DNA from: an uncultured Erysipelotrichaceae bacterium
Lineage (GTDB): Bacteria > Bacillota_I > Bacilli_A > Erysipelotrichales > Erysipelotrichaceae
DNA length: 11,136 nucleotides
Assembly: GCA_902796465.1 (NCBI GenBank)
Contig: CADBPK010000072.1
Coordinates: forward strand, 1-11,136
Reading direction: 5' to 3'
Program-made: the position numbers and the translations under genes
Part shown: positions 7,938-11,136 of the stretch, piece after piece
Position numbering within the stretch: position 1 is the first letter of the stretch
How the letters are laid out: the number at the start of each line of letters is the position of its first letter
The notes under the pieces: model-generated
The model's database searches: none
Seen by the model: the letters and a program-made list of their open reading frames with translations, nothing else
What the model was told of the DNA's origin: nothing

Positions 7938-9818
7938 ATGTCAGTTAGAAACAATACACAGAAAAAAAGAAAACTTAATCCGGCATTGCTGAATATTATC
8001 CGGACCGAACTGACGGTTCTTGTCAATTTTGCCATAGTTTATATTGCACTGAATCTGTCAAAGTTTGCGAATCTGAAAAAAGCACTGTTCGTACGCATTA
8101 TTATAGCCATTCTGATATTTGTCCTGATTCTCAACTTTGCGGTGTTTCTTTCTGTCCGCGTCCGCAGGAAATGGACAAGGATCCTCAGTGCGATTCTTCT
8201 TGTTATCGCAATGGGAGGAAGCGGATTCAGCGCGTATGCCCTCACAAAGGTCAATACGAATGTTGAAAAGATGACGGAAACCACCAAGGTTGAAGATATT
8301 AATGCAAATATTATCATTTACGCCAAATCTTCTGAATTGATCGTAAATTTGGAAGATCTGGAAGGAAAGAACGTCGGAATCATCGCAGGTACCCATATCA
8401 GCGATCTGACAAAGACAAAGCTTCAGGAAATGGGAATCCATGTTACATATACGGAATTCAGCGATTATGAAACGCTGGGCACAGCTCTCGTAAATGAGAT
8501 CGTTGATGCAATGGTATTCGGCAATAATTACCAGGCTGTCTTTGCAAATGAAGATTCTCTCTGTGATTATGCAGACGATCTCAGTGTTCTGACAACCTTT
8601 ACGGATACGACAACAGTTACAAATGAATCGGGATCCAACAAAGACCTCACCAAAGAACCGTTCACCGTTCTTCTGATAGGTGATTCCTCCGGTCTGTCCG
8701 ATACGATCATGATCGTATCCGTCAATCCGATCAGTATGCGTGCCACCATGACTTCCATCGCCCGTGATTCATATGTTCCGATCACCTGCTACGGCGGCGG
8801 ATCTTCAAAGATCAACGCATCCCATGCAGTCAGCGTCGACTGTCTGATCGATACAGTTGAAAACCTGACTGGTGTGGATATCGATTATTATTTTGAAGTG
8901 AATTTCCAGGGCGTCGTCGATGTCGTTGATGCGCTTGGCGGCATCCGTGTGACGAATCATACGGACTTCCTCGGCCAGACATATACCGATAAAAAGGGAT
9001 TCCACAGAGTTGAAATGCCGATGGGAGACAATGTACTTTACAACGGCGAACAGGCACTTGCCTGGGTGCGCGAGCGTAAAAATTTCCCGGACGGCGACTT
9101 TGCCCGTCAGCGTCATCAGCAGGAATTCATCCGTACCGTCCTGCATGATGTCATGGAGACAAGAGATGTCAATACTTTCCTGCATCTGCTGGATGCAGCC
9201 GGGTCAAATATCAAAACAAATCTGTCAATAGACCAGATCACCCAGTTCCTTACATATGTCATGAAGAAAACGGACCGGTATTACAACCAGGATTCCGTAG
9301 CTGATATTTTCCTGATTACAGGCTGGAGAATTACCGGATACAGTGCGATGAAATATGATGCAGGACTGGATATGGATCTGTATATATACCGTTTATGGAA
9401 TAGTGCGATCCAGGCTTCAAAAGATCTGATCGATAAAAATCTGGGAATTACGGATTTTGAACAGAATCACAGTGTGGAATGGGAAGTTGCCTCTTTGTAC
9501 CAGGAACCTCAGATTACGAAGGATGTTTATTCCGAAGCAAAAGCGACTGATGAAAGAAAATCTGATGTAGATGCCAGGAAACAGCAGAGTTCCGATTCCG
9601 GAAAGAAACAGGATTCAGGCTCTTCTGAGTCATCCGGTCAGAGTGAAGAACAGAAACCGCAGGAAACAGCAGAACCTGCGCCGGCCGAACCGACGGCAGA
9701 ACCTGCAGCGGCACCTCAGCCGGAGTCTACGCCTGAACCAACGCCTGAACCAACGCCTGAGCCTACGCCCAAACCTACACCGACACCGGAACCTGCGGAA
9801 ACTGAAGGAGAACAATGA
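7938..9818 (+). CDS. LytR-CpsA-Psr (LCP) family protein with accessory domain and Pro-rich tail
   Basis: LCP proteins transfer undecaprenyl-pyrophosphate-linked glycopolymers (teichoic acid, capsule or similar) to peptidoglycan at the outer membrane face. The start at 7938 is preferred over an upstream in-frame ATG at 7872, because AGGAAGAG (7925-7932) is well placed and 7872 lies inside the previous gene. The 626 residues contain three membrane helices (about 25-42, 52-72, 82-101). An accessory extracellular domain (about 118-225) follows, then the LCP catalytic domain (about 240-445). Key LCP residues are GDSSGLSDT (248-256; D249, D255), SIARDSYV (273-280; R276, D277), KINASHA (291-297) and GDFARQRHQQ (386-395). 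The accessory part, with LEDLEGKNVGIIAGTHISDL, resembles half of a solute-binding-protein lobe and sits where Cps2A-type proteins hold their accessory domain. Residues from about 533 are a disordered tail ending in PEPT-type repeats. The family assignment is secure; the polymer it handles is unknown. Confidence 0.95.
   Translation: MSVRNNTQKKRKLNPALLNIIRTELTVLVNFAIVYIALNLSKFANLKKALFVRIIIAILIFVLILNFAVFLSVRVRRKWTRILSAILLVIAMGGSGFSAYALTKVNTNVEKMTETTKVEDINANIIIYAKSSELIVNLEDLEGKNVGIIAGTHISDLTKTKLQEMGIHVTYTEFSDYETLGTALVNEIVDAMVFGNNYQAVFANEDSLCDYADDLSVLTTFTDTTTVTNESGSNKDLTKEPFTVLLIGDSSGLSDTIMIVSVNPISMRATMTSIARDSYVPITCYGGGSSKINASHAVSVDCLIDTVENLTGVDIDYYFEVNFQGVVDVVDALGGIRVTNHTDFLGQTYTDKKGFHRVEMPMGDNVLYNGEQALAWVRERKNFPDGDFARQRHQQEFIRTVLHDVMETRDVNTFLHLLDAAGSNIKTNLSIDQITQFLTYVMKKTDRYYNQDSVADIFLITGWRITGYSAMKYDAGLDMDLYIYRLWNSAIQASKDLIDKNLGITDFEQNHSVEWEVASLYQEPQITKDVYSEAKATDERKSDVDARKQQSSDSGKKQDSGSSESSGQSEEQKPQETAEPAPAEPTAEPAAAPQPESTPEPTPEPTPEPTPKPTPTPEPAETEGEQ
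9729..9776 (+). repeat. 12-nt tandem repeat coding the PEPT tail of the LCP protein
   Basis: Four direct 12-nt units begin at 9729, 9741, 9753 and 9765. They read ACGCCTGAACCA twice, then ACGCCTGAGCCT and ACGCCCAAACCT, with a degenerate continuation to about 9795. They encode Thr-Pro-Glu-Pro units (last one Thr-Pro-Lys-Pro). Because 12 is a multiple of 3, gain or loss of units would change tail length without a frameshift. Confidence 0.9.
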
Positions 9819-9853
9819 TCCGCAATCTGTATACTATGAAATCTGATTTCGGG

Positions 9854-9859
9854 TATAAT
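9854..9859 (+). promoter_or_regulatory. Probable -10 box for the phosphotransacylase gene
   Basis: A perfect TATAAT lies 32 bp before the ATG at 9892. No clear -35 is present 16-18 bp upstream, so strength is uncertain. Start of transcription near 9866 would give a leader of about 26 nt containing GGAGG at 9876-9880. No terminator is visible after the LCP gene, so read-through may also feed this gene. Confidence 0.5.
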
Positions 9860-9891
9860 AGAAATGTAGAAAAATGGAGGAATTATTCATC

Positions 9892-10467
9892 ATGGAAAAA
9901 ATTTTAGTTGAAGTATCTGCCCGTCATATTCATCTGTCCAGAAAAGATATGGATATCCTCTTCGGTGAAGGCTCTGAACTTCATCCGATCAAGGACCTCT
10001 CACAGCCGGGCCAGTACGCTTCTGATGAAAAAGTTAAGCTTGTCGGCCCGAAGAGCACCAGCACTGTACGTGTACTGGGACCGCTGCGTAAGGAAACACA
10101 GGTTGAACTTTCTCTGACAGATGCCAGAACACTTGGTGTAAAAGCCATGATCCGTGAATCCGGTGACCTGGAAGGAACAACAGGCGGCCTGAAGCTTGTT
10201 GGCCCATGCGGTGAACTCGATCTTGAAAAAGGTGTTATCGCAGCAAAACGACATATCCATATGACACCGGCAGACGCTGCTAACTATGGCGTCGGAAACG
10301 GTGACATCGTAGCTGTGAAAGTTGTAACGGACGGTCGTACGACCGTATTCGGTGATACTGTTATCCGTGTCAGCGAATCGTATTCACTGGCGATGCATAT
10401 CGATACAGATGAAGCGAACGCAGCCGGCATTGCAGGAACCGCAGCAGGTGAAATCGTCAATATCTGA
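9892..10467 (+). CDS. pduL: PduL-type phosphate acyltransferase (phosphotransacetylase/propanoyltransferase)
   Basis: PduL enzymes swap acyl groups between CoA and phosphate, and so link acetyl-CoA or propionyl-CoA to acyl phosphate for ATP production. The 191-residue protein has the paired-barrel layout. Half one holds VSARHIHLSRKD (8-19; H12, H14) and half two holds AAKRHIHMTPADA (117-129; H121, H123). The family's other conserved blocks, QYASDEKV (41-48) and LAMHIDTDEANA (167-178; H169), are present; these histidines are the kind that bind the two zinc ions in this family. The start at 9892 is favoured over ATG 9874, because GGAGG at 9876-9880 serves it and 9874 overlaps that site. No N-terminal encapsulation peptide precedes the first barrel, and no microcompartment shell genes are nearby. 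It is therefore probably the cell's general phosphotransacetylase rather than a propanediol microcompartment enzyme. Confidence 0.95.
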   Translation: MEKILVEVSARHIHLSRKDMDILFGEGSELHPIKDLSQPGQYASDEKVKLVGPKSTSTVRVLGPLRKETQVELSLTDARTLGVKAMIRESGDLEGTTGGLKLVGPCGELDLEKGVIAAKRHIHMTPADAANYGVGNGDIVAVKVVTDGRTTVFGDTVIRVSESYSLAMHIDTDEANAAGIAGTAAGEIVNI

Positions 10468-10473
10468 TGACAG

Positions 10474-10506
10474 AAAAGAGAAAGCATGACGCTTTCTCTT
10501 TTTTTT
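10474..10506 (+). terminator. Intrinsic terminator after the PduL-type gene
   Basis: GAGAAAGC (10478-10485) pairs perfectly with GCTTTCTC (10491-10498) around a 5-nt loop, extended by A-T pairs from the flanking AAAA, and eight T residues follow (10499-10506). It starts 6 bp after the stop codon, which supports a monocistronic or end-of-operon unit. Confidence 0.95.
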
Positions 10507-10524
10507 CGAAGTAAGCATGTCAGA

Positions 10525-10533
10525 TGATATAAT
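10525..10533 (+). promoter_or_regulatory. Extended -10 promoter of the epimerase gene
   Basis: TGATATAAT is a complete extended -10 element. It lies 21 bp before the ATG at 10555, so the leader would be only about 15 nt, just containing the GGAGG site at 10543-10547. No good -35 is seen; the upstream DNA is the terminator of the previous gene. Confidence 0.6.
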
Positions 10534-10554
10534 GAAAAAAACGGAGGAAATATC

Positions 10555-11136
10555 ATGGCTTCTTTTGAAATGAAAAATGATGCTGCGAAAGTCGTAATTG
10601 ACGAACATGCATCAGAGATTCACAGTTTTATCAATGCAGAGACCGGTATCGAATATATGTGGCAAGGTGATCCGAAATTCTGGAAAGGGAGAAATCCGAC
10701 ACTTTTCCCGATGGTAGGAAGCACCTGGGATAAGATTCTGCATATAGACGGGAAAGAATATAAGACCGGAAATCATGGTTTTACCCGCAACAGTGATTTC
10801 ACCTGCGTTTCCCATACAGATAATCAGATCGTTATGGAACTGAAGGACAGCGATAGCACGCTGGCAGAATATCCGTTTCATTTCTGCCTGCGCATTACAT
10901 ATACGCTGAAAGACAATACCCTGACAATCCATTATGACATCAAAAACGAAAACGACAGGGTAATGCCTTTCAATTTCGGTCTTCATCCGGCATTCAACTG
11001 CCCGGTTGAACCTGACAAGGCTTTTGAAGATTATTATCTTACACTCAATCAGCCGGAAACATTCTCATGGAACGGAACCGAACTTGAAAACGGCACAAGG
11101 CTTGAACTGAACAGGGAGAAACTGGCTGAAACGATC
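10555..11136 (+). CDS. Aldose 1-epimerase family protein (GalM/LacX-like), 3' end outside window
   Basis: Translation from the ATG at 10555 stays open for 194 codons to the window edge. The product looks like a cytoplasmic sugar mutarotase of the LacX/YeaD-type branch of the aldose 1-epimerase family, which interconverts alpha and beta sugar anomers. Visible marks are EYMWQGDPKFWKGRNPTLFP (33-52), GNHGFTR (72-78, the conserved His-Gly-Phe-x-Arg) and NFGLHPAFNCP (140-150, the second active-site His). The expected catalytic Glu would lie beyond the window. GGAGG at 10543-10547 supports the start. The gene has its own promoter and follows a terminator, so it is an independent unit. The exact sugar cannot be told; members of this branch often act on galactose, glucose or 6-phospho sugars. 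Confidence 0.9.
   Translation, partial: MASFEMKNDAAKVVIDEHASEIHSFINAETGIEYMWQGDPKFWKGRNPTLFPMVGSTWDKILHIDGKEYKTGNHGFTRNSDFTCVSHTDNQIVMELKDSDSTLAEYPFHFCLRITYTLKDNTLTIHYDIKNENDRVMPFNFGLHPAFNCPVEPDKAFEDYYLTLNQPETFSWNGTELENGTRLELNREKLAETI

Noticed and set aside
9630..9815. Arg/Cys/Phe-rich minus-strand frame
   Set aside because: It is the antisense reading of the Pro/Glu repeat tail of the LCP gene; the odd composition is explained by the repeats.
9819..9853. Possible terminator between the LCP and PduL-type genes
   Set aside because: No stable GC hairpin with a T-run could be found; only a -10 box is supportable here.
9874..9891. Earlier ATG for the PduL-type gene
   Set aside because: The codon overlaps the GGAGG site that serves 9892, and the family's conserved N-terminus begins at 9892.

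Overview
The window reads as a chromosomal segment of a low-to-mid-GC Gram-positive bacterium (Bacillota). The signs are CIRCE/HrcA-type control of groESL, strong AGGAGG ribosome sites, a LytR-CpsA-Psr (LCP) cell-wall protein, and standard TGA stops. A GroEL without a GGM tail and a stand-alone PduL-type phosphotransacylase make me lean towards an Erysipelotrichia-like lineage, but that is inference. Nothing in the window is mobile: no transposase, integrase, CRISPR array, tRNA or rRNA was seen.

Layout. (1) Positions 1-2446, minus strand: two large membrane proteins of the GT-C glycosyltransferase type, joined by a 4-bp ATGA overlap. The first transcribed is a PMT-family mannosyltransferase-like enzyme with an extra exoplasmic F5/8C-like domain. 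The second, cut by the window edge, is a PTPS-related (PF10131-like) membrane protein. (2) Positions 2447-2571: a compact divergent control region with two CIRCE operators around the groESL promoter and a probable extended -10 promoter for the minus-strand genes. (3) Positions 2572-4523: groES, groEL and a strong intrinsic terminator. (4) Positions 4552-9818, plus strand: a tight probable operon of a GtrA-family membrane protein, a large unknown polytopic membrane protein, a HAD-IB phosphatase, an unknown membrane-anchored protein and an LCP-family protein. The first three are joined by ATGA overlaps. (5) Positions 9892-10506: a PduL-type phosphate acyltransferase with its own likely promoter and terminator. 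(6) From 10555 to the window end: the start of an aldose 1-epimerase (GalM/LacX-like) gene.

How the parts fit. The genes on both sides of groESL point to the cell envelope. GT-C enzymes use polyprenyl-phosphate sugars outside the membrane, GtrA proteins are thought to flip such lipids, and LCP proteins move finished glycopolymers onto peptidoglycan. The HAD phosphatase and the two unknown proteins probably serve the same work, but the sequence does not prove it. GroESL is housekeeping, and its operators sit close enough to the divergent glycosyltransferase promoter that heat-shock control could reach it. PduL (acyl-CoA to acyl-phosphate exchange) and the epimerase are ordinary central and sugar metabolism genes. 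I found no clearly new system. The most original items are the coupled gtrA/unknown/HAD trio with the LCP protein that follows it, the dual-CIRCE divergent region, and the accessory domains on the PMT and LCP proteins.
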